7,718 nucleotides of DNA from Gammaproteobacteria bacterium. Its GTDB lineage: Bacteria; Pseudomonadota; Gammaproteobacteria; Steroidobacterales; Steroidobacteraceae. The stretch is taken from contig VBNY01000009.1 in NCBI GenBank assembly GCA_005877705.1, forward strand, positions 1 through 7,718. The letters are read 5' to 3'. Positions 1 through 7,718 of this stretch are shown piece after piece; position 1 is the stretch's first letter, and the number at the start of each line of letters is the position of its first letter. The notes under the pieces were generated by a model, which had not been told where the DNA came from, made no database searches, and worked only from the letters and a program-made list of their open reading frames with translations. The translations under genes were made by a program, and so were the position numbers.

Positions 1-348
1 GCACCTTGCGGGCATGCTCGATGAATACGTCCTCGCCTTCCTTGAGGCTGATCGAGTTGACGATCGGCCTGCCTTGCACACATTTGAGGCCGGCCTCGAT
101 GACGGACCATTTCGATGAGTCGAGCATCACCGGCACGCGCGCGATGTCCGGCTCGGAGGCGACCAGGTGCAGGAAGCGCGCCATGGCCGCTTCCGAGTCG
201 AGCATGCCCTCGTCCATGTTGACGTCGATGATCTGCGCGCCGCTCACGACCTGCTGGCGTGCCACATCGAGCGCCGCGGAGTAGTCGCCAGCCTCGATGA
301 GCTTGCGGAATTTCGCCGATCCGGTGACGTTGGTGCGTTCGCCGACGT

Positions 349-1496
<1,148 letters not shown>

Positions 1497-1500
<4 letters not shown>

Positions 1501-2414
1501 GCCGGCACTCCTGGTTGATACGCGGCCGCAGCGGGCGACTGCGTCGCCGGGCGGATGCCCAACGCGTGGCAGATCGCATACGTCAGCTCGGCGCGATTGA
1601 GGGTGTAGAAGTGGAACTCGCGCACTCCATGGCGAACCAGCGCGTGCACCTGCTCTATCGCAACGCTCGCCGCAATCAGACGGCGCGTGTCGTGGTCGTC
1701 ATCCAGTCCCTGGAAGCGCTCCTTCAGCCAAGGTGGGATGCTGGCGCCGCAGCGAGCCGCGAAACGCAGCACTTGAGGAAAGCGCGTGATGGGCAGGATC
1801 CCCGGCACGATGGGCGCACGGATTCCCGCGGCCGCGCAGCGATCGCGAAAGCGCAGGAATACGTCGATGTCATAAAAGAACTGCGTGATCGCGCGCGAGG
1901 CTCCCGCATCGACCTTGCGCTTGAGATTGTCGAGATCGAACCCGGCAGAGGGAGCCTCCGGATGCACCTCCGGATATGCGGCGACCGAGATGTCGAAATC
2001 CGCAACGGCCCTGAGTCCCGCCACGAGATCCGACGCGTAAGCAAAGCCGTCCGGGTGCGGCTGGTAGCGCGTCTGCGTCTGCGGCAGGTCACCGCGCAAG
2101 GCGACGACGTGGCGAATACCCTCGTCGTGGTACCTCCTGGCGATATCGAGAATCTCGCCTCGCGAAGCACCGATGCACGTCAAGTGAGGCGCGCCGACGA
2201 GGGTTGTCTCGCGCTGGATGCGAGTGACTACGCTGTGAGTGCGCTCCCTTGTCGAGCCATCGGCTCCGTATGTCACGGACACGAAACGCGGCGCGAGCGG
2301 AGCCAGACGCTCGATGGACTTCCACAGCGTCGTCGCCATGTCGGCATCGCCGGGCGGAAAGAACTCGAATGAGACCCGGATCGGGGTGTGTGCCGTGAAG
2401 TTCGCGCTGCCCAT
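1497..2414 (-). CDS. metF: 5,10-methylenetetrahydrofolate reductase MetF
   Basis: MetF is a cytosolic FAD enzyme that reduces 5,10-methylene-THF to 5-methyl-THF, the methyl donor used by MetH encoded next door. The protein matches along its full length as a TIM barrel. VSFEFFPP carries the catalytic Glu (residue 17), VALRGDLP carries the FAD-contacting Asp109, and AAYPEVHPE, NLKRKVDAGA, ITQFF (Gln178), PGILPI, GLDDD and FHFYTLNR follow. I prefer the ATG at 2414 (305 aa, close to the 296 of E. coli) because AGAGGA lies four bases upstream. The alternative is a GTG at 2453, which overlaps the stop of the preceding regulator as GTGA and gives 318 aa, but it has no clear ribosome-binding site. 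The gene ends in a TGA that overlaps the metH start. No sign of damage is seen, unlike in metH. Identification is very secure; only the start is uncertain. Confidence 0.95.
1508..1512 (-). promoter_or_regulatory. Ribosome-binding site that fixes the metH start
   Basis: AGGAG on the minus strand lies seven bases before the ATG at 1500, inside the last codons of metF. It is the best Shine-Dalgarno match near any candidate metH start, and it favours the long N-terminus over the GTG at 1380. Confidence 0.65.
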
Positions 2415-2418
2415 GGGG

Positions 2419-2424
2419 TCCTCT
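2419..2424 (-). promoter_or_regulatory. Ribosome-binding site favouring the metF ATG at 2414
   Basis: AGAGGA on the minus strand stands four bases before ATG 2414. The in-frame alternatives, ATG at 2435 and GTG at 2453, lack a comparable purine block. Confidence 0.55.
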
Positions 2425-2449
2425 GCAAAGGCCATTGCGGTGCCGCCAC

Positions 2450-3397
2450 TCACGCCGCGGTCGCATTACTCGTGCCTCGCGGCGCCGCCACCGCGGACAC
2501 CGCGACGGCGGCCAGCACATGCTCCCCGTCCGCCTCGATCGGGCTCAGCCGCTCGCAAGCGAGCCCCACATCGCCGAGCAGCCGGCGTAGCCTGGCAAGC
2601 GGATGCTCCACCACCTTTTCGCGAGAGCCCTCCAGAGACTCGTACCGTTCGAAGAGCCACAACCGTCCACCAGGGGCGAGCGCCCGCCGCCCGCACGCCA
2701 GCATCCCAGCGAGAGCGCTGTCCGGTACGGCGAGATGATCCAGAAACACCGCATTAAACGCCTGCCCGGTGCGGACCACGTCTCTCTCGCTGAGCCCTTC
2801 GGAGCTCGCGGCCAACAGCACACGACAGGCGAATCCACGCCGCTCCGCGAACGCACGCGCGCTCTGCGCGGTGCGGCGCGAGTGCGCGATAGCCGTGCAC
2901 ACGTTGGCGATCGACGCCGCACTTTCGAGCAGCTCGAGGTGCTCGACGCCTACCACGAGAGCCGACTCCAACCGCGTTGCGAGGTCTTGTGCCTCAACGA
3001 AGCCCCTGAGAGCCCGGCCGAGGCGCGACTCGGAAGTCCTCGCACCCGCCGTATCCGGCACACCGGACGCGGCCGCCTGCGCGCCGGTACGGTCGCGGAC
3101 GAGCACCGGATCCCTGCGATCGAGCTGCGCCAGCAACCCTTGCACGAAGCTTGCCGCCGGCGGGCTCGCGCTGATGCGGTAATGAACCCACTGGCCCTGC
3201 CGCAGCCGCTCGGTGAGGCCGGCCTCGCACAGGATCTTCAAATGCCGCGAAACGCGCGGCTCGCTCTGATGCACCGCCTGCGCGAGATCCGACACGCTCA
3301 GGTCTCCTTGAGCACACAGCGCCAGCAGCCGCAGCCGGCTGGACTCGCCTGCCGCCCTCAGCCATGTAACCAGCTCCGCTGAACCGAGAGATGCCAT
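2450..3397 (-). CDS. sahR: ArsR-family regulator with degenerate methyltransferase-like domain (SahR-like)
   Basis: This is probably the transcriptional regulator of the metF-metH operon. Residues ~5-75 form an ArsR-type winged helix: SSRLRLLALC, LSVSDLAQAVHQSEPRVSRHLKILCEAGL as the recognition helix region, then the wing TERLRQGQWVHYRIS. The metal-binding ELCVCDL motif of metal-sensing ArsR proteins is absent, so metal sensing is unlikely. Residues ~130-300 resemble a Rossmann methyltransferase: a beta strand SALVVGVEHLELL where GxGxG would stand, and RRALAPGGRLWLFERYE near the end. The glycine motif is lost, which suggests ligand binding without catalysis. ArsR proteins with a C-terminal methyltransferase domain beside metF, metH or ahcY are known in Proteobacteria as SahR, a SAH-responsive regulator of methionine genes. 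The match here rests on domain order and location, so the symbol is an inference. The stop overlaps the alternative GTG of metF. Confidence 0.75.
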   Translation of the reverse strand: MASLGSAELVTWLRAAGESSRLRLLALCAQGDLSVSDLAQAVHQSEPRVSRHLKILCEAGLTERLRQGQWVHYRISASPPAASFVQGLLAQLDRRDPVLVRDRTGAQAAASGVPDTAGARTSESRLGRALRGFVEAQDLATRLESALVVGVEHLELLESAASIANVCTAIAHSRRTAQSARAFAERRGFACRVLLAASSEGLSERDVVRTGQAFNAVFLDHLAVPDSALAGMLACGRRALAPGGRLWLFERYESLEGSREKVVEHPLARLRRLLGDVGLACERLSPIEADGEHVLAAVAVSAVAAPRGTSNATAA

Positions 3398-3404
3398 TCA
3401 CTTA

Positions 3405-3422
3405 AAGAATTGCACAAATCTT
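3405..3422 (-). promoter_or_regulatory. Candidate operator of the ArsR/SahR-like regulator (imperfect palindrome)
   Basis: The plus strand reads AAGAATTGCACAAATCTT. The eight-base arms pair as AAGAATTG / CAAATCTT with seven of eight matches around a two-base centre. It lies 8-25 bases before the regulator start, in a strikingly AT-rich patch of otherwise GC-rich DNA. Dimeric ArsR proteins bind such dyads, and autoregulation at this spot would control the whole sahR-metF-metH operon. The assignment is inferred from position and symmetry; I did not match it to a published motif. Confidence 0.45.
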
Positions 3423-3433
3423 CAATAATGAAG
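3420..3433. repeat. Second inverted repeat in the regulator promoter region
   Basis: CTTCAATAATGAAG has perfect five-base arms (CTTCA / TGAAG) around ATAA. It touches the first palindrome and includes CATTAT on the minus strand, a possible -10 element, although no good -35 stands 17 bases upstream. It may be a second operator half or part of the promoter. The remaining spacer up to hslO (3434-3542) shows no gene and no terminator with a T-tract. Confidence 0.35.
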
Positions 3434-3542
3434 GCTAGCACGGTAGCGGCGGTGATGGGAAGAGTCTGGGTAGAACGACCGCCGCGGCGAGGTGCACTCG
3501 CGCATTGTCTCGGTCATGGAACGAAGGGAGCTGGATTGGCTC

Positions 3543-4469
3543 TCAATGGATCGATGGCGGACTGTTCGAGTCTGCCGCATCAGCAAACAGGGCCTCCACG
3601 TCGACCGCATCGAAACGATACGGCCGATGGCAGAACTCGCAGGTCACGGTCACGGCCCCCTGCTCCCGCACGACGCCCCGTATTTCGTCAGGGCCTAGTG
3701 CCCGCAGCAGCCCCGCGACGCGCCCCTGGCTGCAGCGGCACTGAAACTGTACCGGCGAGCCGCGAAACAGTCGCATGTCGTGAGCGGCAAAGCTCCGTAC
3801 CAGCAGCTCCTCGACCGGACACTGCAGCAGCTCATCGGCACTCAGGCGCTCGATGCCCCGCTGAGCGTCCTCCCAGATCTGCTGCATGTCCGACTCGTCC
3901 GCGGAGCCGGGAACCTTCTGCACCAGCACCCCTGCGCCACGCTCCTCGTCGGCGGCCAGCAGGACGCGCGTCGGAAGCTGCTCCGAGGACGCGAAGTACG
4001 CCTCGAGGGAATCCGCAAGCGACAGGCCGGTGAGCGGCACGATGCCCTGGTAGCGCATGCTTTTCTCGTCCGCTTCGACTGTCACGGCGAAGCGGCCGTC
4101 GGTGCCGACGAGTTGCCGGAAGACTCCCCCATGCTCGGGCTGCGAGGCGATGCTGTTCACCACGCCGTCATCGAAGCGCGCGACGGCGCGTAGGCGAAAG
4201 TCGTGGGTGCATTGGGCCACGAGCAGGCCCACGGCTCCGTTACCTTGAAGCTGCAACGTGAGCGTCCCGCGAAACTTCAGCGTCGCGGCCAGCAGCACGG
4301 ACGCGGCGACGGCCTGGCCAAGCAGCTCTCGTACCGGCTGCGGGTAGTCCTTGTGTGCGCGCAGCTCGCGCCACGCGCCCTCGAGGCGAACCCAATGGCC
4401 GCGGACAGGGCGATTCTCGACGATGAAGCGACGGACTTCATCGCCGGCGCAAGTGGTTTGCTGATCCAT
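3543..4469 (-). CDS. hslO: Hsp33 redox-activated molecular chaperone HslO
   Basis: Hsp33 is a cytosolic holdase that binds unfolding proteins after oxidative or heat stress. Its switch is a C-terminal zinc centre whose cysteines form disulfides under oxidation. The 308-residue product has the N-terminal core (RRFIVENRPVRGHWVRL, DYPQPVRELLGQAVAAS, LLAATLKF, LTLQLQGNG), the YQGIVPL and SEQLPTR motifs, and the linker. The zinc site is complete as CxC (Cys244, Cys246) and CxxC (Cys277, Cys280), with the same 31-residue gap between pairs as in E. coli. The ATG at 4469 matches the family N-terminus. An upstream TTG at 4511 is open but would overlap gatB and adds a tail not seen in relatives. The gene follows gatB by 31 bp, so co-transcription is likely. 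An inverted repeat covers the start region. The gene looks intact. Confidence 0.95.
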   Translation of the reverse strand: MDQQTTCAGDEVRRFIVENRPVRGHWVRLEGAWRELRAHKDYPQPVRELLGQAVAASVLLAATLKFRGTLTLQLQGNGAVGLLVAQCTHDFRLRAVARFDDGVVNSIASQPEHGGVFRQLVGTDGRFAVTVEADEKSMRYQGIVPLTGLSLADSLEAYFASSEQLPTRVLLAADEERGAGVLVQKVPGSADESDMQQIWEDAQRGIERLSADELLQCPVEELLVRSFAAHDMRLFRGSPVQFQCRCSQGRVAGLLRALGPDEIRGVVREQGAVTVTCEFCHRPYRFDAVDVEALFADAADSNSPPSIH

Positions 4470-4486
4470 GCCCCCACAATGGGGCA
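4469..4486 (-). promoter_or_regulatory. Hairpin covering the hslO ribosome-binding region
   Basis: Perfect six-base arms TGCCCC (4469-4474) and GGGGCA (4481-4486) enclose six bases. In the mRNA the 3' arm contains the only G-rich Shine-Dalgarno-like stretch and the A of the AUG. The fold could limit translation of hslO. This is a structural observation; a regulatory role is inferred. Confidence 0.35.
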
Positions 4487-4500
4487 CTGGAACACACAAC

Positions 4501-5892
4501 TCAACCGGCAAGTTTTTTCCTCAACAGCTCGTTCAGCTGCATCGGATTCGCCTTCCCCTGTGTCGCCTTCATCACCTGCCCCACGAAGAAACCGAACAGC
4601 TTGTCCTTGCCCGCGCGGTACTCCGCCAGCTGCCCCGGACTCTTCGCCATGACCTCATCGATCGCGCGCTCGATCGCCGTGGCGTCGGTGATCTGCCGCA
4701 GGCCCTTCTGTTCGATGATGGCATCGGCGCCCGCCCCACCCGCCCACATCGCTTCGAAGACCTCCTTCGCTATTTTCCCGGAGATCGTCTGGTCCGCGAT
4801 GCGCTTCAGCAGCCCCGCGAGGCGCGCGGCGGGCAGCTTGCCGTCGGTGATGTCGAGGCCGTCCTTGTTGAGCGCCGCCGCCAGCTCGCCCATGACCCAG
4901 TTCGCGGCGAGCTTGGGCTCCGTCGGAACCTCGCGCACGACGTCCTCGTAGTAGGAGCCCAGCTCGCGGCTCGCCGTGAGCACGCCGGCGTCATAGGGCG
5001 AAAGGCCGTAGCGCGATGCGAACCGCGCGGCCTTCTCGTCCGGCAGCTCGGGCAGGCTGGCGCGCACTTCTTCGATGAGCGCCTCATCGAGCGCAACCGG
5101 CAGCAGGTCGGGATCGGGAAAGTAGCGGTAGTCGTTCGCCTCCTCCTTGGAGCGCATCGAGCGCGTCTCACCCTTGTCAGGATCGTACAGGCGCGTTTCC
5201 TGCGCGACCTTACCGCCCGACTCGAGGATGTCGATCTGGCGTGCCACTTCGTAGTTGATGGCCTTCTCCACGAAGCGGAAGGAGTTGAGGTTCTTGACCT
5301 CGGCGCGCGTGCCGAATTTCTCGGCTCCCCGGCGGCGCACCGAGACATTGGCGTCGCACCGAAACGAGCCCTCCTGCATGTTGCCGTCGCAGATCTCGAG
5401 GTAGCGCACCAGCGTGTGCACCTTCTTCATGTACGCGACCGCTTCCTTGGCCGAGCGCAGCTCCGGCTGCGAGACGATCTCCACCAGCGGCGTGCCGGCG
5501 CGGTTGAGGTCGATGCCGGTAACACCGGGCAGCCCTTCGTGCAGCGACTTGCCGGCGTCCTCCTCCAGGTGCGCGCGCGTGACGCCGATCCGTCTCTTCG
5601 CGCCGTCGTCGAGCACGATCTCGATCGAGCCTTCGGCCACGATCGGCAGCTCGTACTGGCTGATCTGGTAGCCCTTCGGAAGGTCCGGGTAGAAGTAGTT
5701 CTTGCGCGCGAACACCGAGTGGCGGGCGATGCGCGCGTTGATCGCGAGCCCGAACTTCACGGCCATGCGCACCGCCGCAGCGTTCAGCACCGGCAGCACG
5801 CCGGGGTAGCCGAGATCGACCAGGTTCGCCTGTGCGTTGGGAGGGGCGCCGTAGGCGGTGGATGAGCCCGAGAAGATCTTCGATTTCGTCAG
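4501..5892 (-). pseudogene. gatB: Aspartyl/glutamyl-tRNA amidotransferase subunit B, 5' end lost by deletion
   Basis: GatB phosphorylates misacylated Asp-tRNA(Asn) or Glu-tRNA(Gln), and amidates it with ammonia received from GatA. Nearly the whole protein is present and clean: TKSKIFSGSSTAYGA, VDLGYPGVLPVLN, ARKNYFYPDLPKGYQISQ, THLEEDAGKS-type segment (TRAHLEEDAGKS), GIDLNRAGTPLVEIVS, EGSFRCDANVSVR, FGTRAEVKNLNSFRFVEKAI, SKEEANDYRYFPDPD, then the helical and YqeY-like tail ending FGFFVGQVMKA and NELLRKKLAG. What is missing is the beginning. About 15 codons, including the start and the conserved GLEIH active-site segment, are absent, and the homology begins directly after gatA sequence. Upstream in-frame codons derive from gatA in another frame; a TTG at 5925 is open but is not a credible native start. 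As written the gene has no proper start. The family identity is very secure. Confidence 0.9.
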
Positions 5893-5893
5893 C
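5887..5893 (-). other. gatA-gatB deletion junction
   Basis: On the minus strand gatA reads ATDWAD and the next base already belongs to the gatB segment TKSKIFSG in another frame. The heptamer GCTGACG at the junction can be read as the end of gatA (W-Ala-Asp) or as gatB codons (Gln-Leu-Thr), so a short direct repeat probably lay at both ends. The last few gatA codons, its stop, the spacer and about 15 gatB codons are gone. I estimate at least 60-70 nt, by comparison with related families. Confidence 0.75.
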
Positions 5894-6833
5894 CCAATCC
5901 GTCGCGCGCTGATACAGATGCGCAACGTTCAGCAGCTTGGCCTCGGCGAAATGCGCACCCACGATCTGCAGACCCACGGGCAACCCTTGCGCAAACCCGC
6001 ACGGAATCGAGATGGCCGGCAGGCCGGCCAGATTCGCGCCGATGGTGTAGATGTCATTCAGGTACATCGTGATCGGATCGGCCGTCTTGGCGCCGATCGC
6101 GAATGCGGCCGTCGGCGATGTCGGCCCGATCAGCACATCCACCTCGCTGAACGCCCGCTTGAAATCTGCGGCGATGAGCTGGCGGACCTTCTGGGCCTTG
6201 AGGTAGTACGCGTCATAGTACCCGGCCGACAGCACATAGGTGCCCGTCATGATGCGGCGCTTCACTTCGGCGCCGAAGCCCTCGCCGCGCGTGCGCTTGT
6301 AGAGATCCAGCAGATCGCGCGGCTCCCGGCAGCGGTGTCCGTAACGCACCCCGTCGAAGCGGGCCAGGTTGGATGAGCATTCAGCCGGCGCGACGACGTA
6401 GTAGGCCGGCACCGACAGGGGCAGGTTCGGCAGGCTCACTTCGTGCAGGCGCGCGCCGAGCTTCTCGTAAACAGCCAACCCCTCGCGGATGCGGCGCTCG
6501 TTCTCCGGGTCGAGACCCTTGTCGAAGAACTCCTTCAACAGACCGACCTTGAGCCCGGCGAGCGGCGTATCGAGGCTCGCCACGTAGTCGGGCACCGGCG
6601 TGTCGACGCTCGTCGAGTCGTTGGCATCGAATCCCGCCATCTCGCGCATCACCAGCGCGGCATCCTGCGCGCTCGCGGTGATGATGCCGCCCTGATCGAG
6701 GCTGGAGGCGAAGGCGACCATCCCATAGCGCGAGACGCGGCCGTACGTCGGCTTGAATCCCGTGACGCCGCACAATGCGGCCGGTTGCCGGATCGAGCCA
6801 CCGGTGTCGGTCGCGGTTGCTGCGGGCGCGAGA

Positions 6834-6840
6834 CGTGCGG
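6834..6840 (-). other. In-frame deletion junction inside gatA at a short repeat
   Basis: The minus strand reads CCGCACG here. In intact relatives the codons after SYYGP (Pro-x-Arg/Lys-Asn) and those before LAPAAT (Ala-Ala-Arg) could both carry CCGCACG, so the 69-nt loss probably joined two short direct repeats. The parental sequence itself is not visible. Confidence 0.7.
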
Positions 6841-7256
6841 GGCCGTAGTAGCTCGTCTCGTTCGAGGAGCCCATGGCAAACTCATCCATGTTCGCCTTGC
6901 CCAGCATCACGGCGCCGGCGGACTTGAGCTTCGCGACGACGGTGGCGTCATAGGGCGACACAAAGTTGTCGAGCATGCGCGAGCCGCAAGTCGTCCGCAC
7001 ACCCTGGGTGCAGAAGATATCCTTGTGCACGACCGGCACCCCGCACAGCGGCCCGCCGCGTGCGGCGGCGAGGTGAAGGTCCGCGGCCTGCGCGGCAGCC
7101 AGCGCCTGATCGCGCGTCACCGTGATAAAGGCGTTCAGCACGGGCTGACTCACCTCGATGCGATCCAGATACCAGCGCGTGAGCTCGAGGCTGGAGAATT
7201 CCCTGGCCCGCAGGCCGGCGGCGAGCTGCGTCAGTGTCTTCGTGTGAATACTCACG

Positions 7257-7547
7257 TCACTCTATTACCTTGGGTACCAGATACAGCCCGGCGGCCACTT
7301 GCGGCGCGTTGGCCTGATACAGCTCGTGGCGGTTCTGCTCGGTGACGAGGTCGGCCCGCAGGCGTTGCGACAGGCCCGGCAACGGGTGTGCCATCGGGGC
7401 GACACTCGCCGTGTCGGCACGGTCAAGCTCGCCGACCAAGTCCAGAATTCGTGACAGGCTCTCCTGGTACACGGCAATCTCGGGCGGCTTGAGCTCGAGG
7501 CGCGCCAGGTGGGCGATGCTTTCGATCTGCTCGCGTGTGAGGCTCAT
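7257..7547 (-). CDS. gatC: Aspartyl/glutamyl-tRNA amidotransferase subunit C
   Basis: GatC is the small subunit that wraps around and stabilises GatA-GatB. The 96-residue product is full length for the family: MSLTREQIESIAHLARLEL at the start, the helix ending in ILDLVGELD, then APMAHPL, LRADLVTE and the terminal YLVPKVIE. The ATG at 7547 matches the family start. An open frame continues upstream to about 7700, but it covers the promoter region and the antisense of mreB and is not credible as protein. The Shine-Dalgarno region is weak. The TGA stop is one base from the gatA GTG, so the two are probably translationally coupled. A 16-base hairpin lies in the leader. This subunit is intact although its partners gatA and gatB carry deletions. 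Confidence 0.94.
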   Translation of the reverse strand: MSLTREQIESIAHLARLELKPPEIAVYQESLSRILDLVGELDRADTASVAPMAHPLPGLSQRLRADLVTEQNRHELYQANAPQVAAGLYLVPKVIE

Positions 7548-7559
7548 GGGGCTGCGCTC

Positions 7560-7575
7560 GCGGCCTTGAGGCCGC
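7560..7575 (-). repeat. Leader hairpin upstream of gatC
   Basis: GCGGCC-TTGA-GGCCGC is a perfect six-base stem with a four-base loop, lying 13-28 bases before the gatC start and inside the leader predicted from the promoter at 7603-7631. It has no following T-tract for an intrinsic terminator. Its function is unknown; it may affect translation or mRNA stability. Confidence 0.4.
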
Positions 7576-7602
7576 CTCGACGAGTGCGAAAAACTCCGCA
7601 AA

Positions 7603-7631
7603 ATCATACATGTTGCCTTGCTGAATGTCCT
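7603..7631 (-). promoter_or_regulatory. Candidate sigma70 promoter for gatCAB-hslO
   Basis: On the minus strand AGGACA (7631-7626, four of six to consensus) stands 17 bases from TATGAT (7608-7603, five of six). A start near 7596 would give a leader of about 50 nt before gatC. Its spacer contains the -35 of the opposing mreB promoter. It is predicted by eye only. Confidence 0.5.
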
Positions 7632-7646
7632 GTCGGTTGCTAGATT
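7618..7646 (+). promoter_or_regulatory. Candidate promoter for mreB
   Basis: TTGCTG (7618-7623), a 17-base spacer and TAGATT (7641-7646) suggest a modest sigma70-type promoter, with transcription starting near 7653, about 40 bases before the mreB ATG. The -35 match is weak (three of six) and the -10 is four of six. Confidence 0.38.
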
Positions 7647-7659
7647 ACGCGCCACTTTT

Positions 7660-7670
7660 GGGGGTCCCCC
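7660..7670. repeat. GGGGGTCCCCC palindrome in the mreB leader
   Basis: Five G and five C flank a single T, 22 bases before the mreB ATG. A single-base loop is too tight for a full hairpin, so a shortened stem or a protein site is more likely. No function is known from the sequence. Confidence 0.3.
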
Positions 7671-7692
7671 GCCGAACGTTTCCGGTCGCTTC

Positions 7693-7718
7693 ATGTTCAA
7701 ACGCTTGCGTGGCTATTT
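7693..7718 (+). CDS. mreB: Rod-shape-determining protein MreB, first codons only
   Basis: The plus strand ends with an ATG followed by codons for MFKRLRGYF (the last codon is incomplete, TT). This is the typical beginning of gammaproteobacterial MreB (M-F/L-K-K/R-L-R-G-x-F), the actin-like protein that organises cell-wall synthesis along the cell cylinder. The divergent pairing with gatC is the arrangement found in Pseudomonas and relatives, which supports the call despite only 26 visible bases. No strong Shine-Dalgarno sequence is seen. The rest lies beyond the window. Confidence 0.72.

Larger units (their letters stand above)
5887..7255 (-). pseudogene. gatA: Aspartyl/glutamyl-tRNA amidotransferase subunit A, lacking the amidase signature and its native stop
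   Basis: GatA is the glutaminase subunit of GatCAB; it releases ammonia that is channelled to GatB. The frame starts at a GTG one base after the gatC stop. It matches the family through VPVVHKDIFCTQGVRT (catalytic Lys78), MLDNFVSPYDATVV, NMDEFAMGSSNETSYYGP, ATDTGGSIRQPAALCGVTGFKPTYGRVSRYG (nucleophile Ser154), FDGVRYG, MTGTYVLSAGYYDAYYLKAQ, and NLAGLPAISIPCGF to ATDWAD. The segment that should follow SYYGP, containing NPW and GGSSGGS, is absent. Lys-to-Ser spacing is 76 instead of the 99 of S. aureus GatA (K79, S178), so exactly 23 residues are missing, including the cis-Ser. The enzyme should be inactive. At the 3' end the frame runs past 5887 into gatB in a wrong frame as far as 5210. The resulting 681-codon ORF is a chimera whose last ~225 residues are meaningless. 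Confidence 0.9.

Noticed and set aside
3487..3501. Hairpin GCGAG/CTCGC after hslO as a terminator
   Set aside because: Only five base pairs, and no T-tract follows on the minus strand; insufficient for an intrinsic terminator.
4468..5865. 465-codon plus-strand open frame
   Set aside because: It is antisense to gatB, rich in Arg, His, Leu and Val, has no recognisable domain, and is explained by high GC at third positions of gatB.
5210..5886. Apparent C-terminal extension of GatA (fusion protein)
   Set aside because: The residues are gatB sequence read in the wrong frame; gatB's true frame here is strongly conserved, so no real fusion domain exists.
6443..7345. 300-codon plus-strand open frame
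   Set aside because: It is antisense to gatA and the end of gatC, with shadow-like composition and no motif.
7548..7700. 51-residue N-terminal extension of GatC
   Set aside because: It would cover the promoters and the antisense of the mreB start; family members begin at the ATG at 7547.

Overview
This window looks like ordinary chromosomal housekeeping DNA from a high-GC gammaproteobacterium. The evidence is the gene set, the close resemblance of the proteins to gammaproteobacterial families, and the divergent mreB / gatCAB arrangement. Placement near Nevskiales, Steroidobacterales or Xanthomonadales is only an inference. I see no tRNA or rRNA gene, CRISPR array, insertion sequence, prophage or transferred accessory cassette. 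Almost every gene is on the minus strand, so the layout below runs from the right edge to the left.

Right edge (7548-7718): the first nine codons of mreB (plus strand) face gatC (minus strand) across a 145-bp intergenic region. That region holds two candidate sigma70-type promoters whose elements interleave. Next come gatC, gatA and gatB (7547 to 4501), the GatCAB amidotransferase that makes Asn-tRNA and/or Gln-tRNA by transamidation. hslO, the redox-activated Hsp33 chaperone, follows 31 bp later and is probably read from the same transcript.

Left half (3397 to 1): an ArsR-type regulator with a degenerate methyltransferase-like domain (SahR-like), then metF, then the start of metH. The three genes are tightly packed with stop/start overlaps. 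They form a methionine / S-adenosylhomocysteine cycle operon: MetF makes 5-methyl-tetrahydrofolate, MetH uses it to methylate homocysteine, and the regulator probably senses SAH or SAM. An AT-rich stretch with two inverted repeats just upstream of the regulator is the likely promoter/operator.

The most remarkable signal is a set of three short deletions in otherwise clean, conserved genes. (1) About 61 nt is missing from metH after the zinc motif GGCCGTTPE, which shifts the frame. (2) About 69 nt is missing in frame from gatA and removes the GGSSGGS amidase signature with its catalytic cis-serine. (3) A deletion joins the gatA 3' end to gatB around codon 16, removing the gatA stop, the gatB start and the GLEIH segment. 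All three are probably about 60-80 nt long, and two appear to lie at short direct repeats. They mean either real lesions that disable MetH and GatCAB, or a systematic assembly or sequencing artefact. As written, metH, gatA and gatB should be treated as broken.
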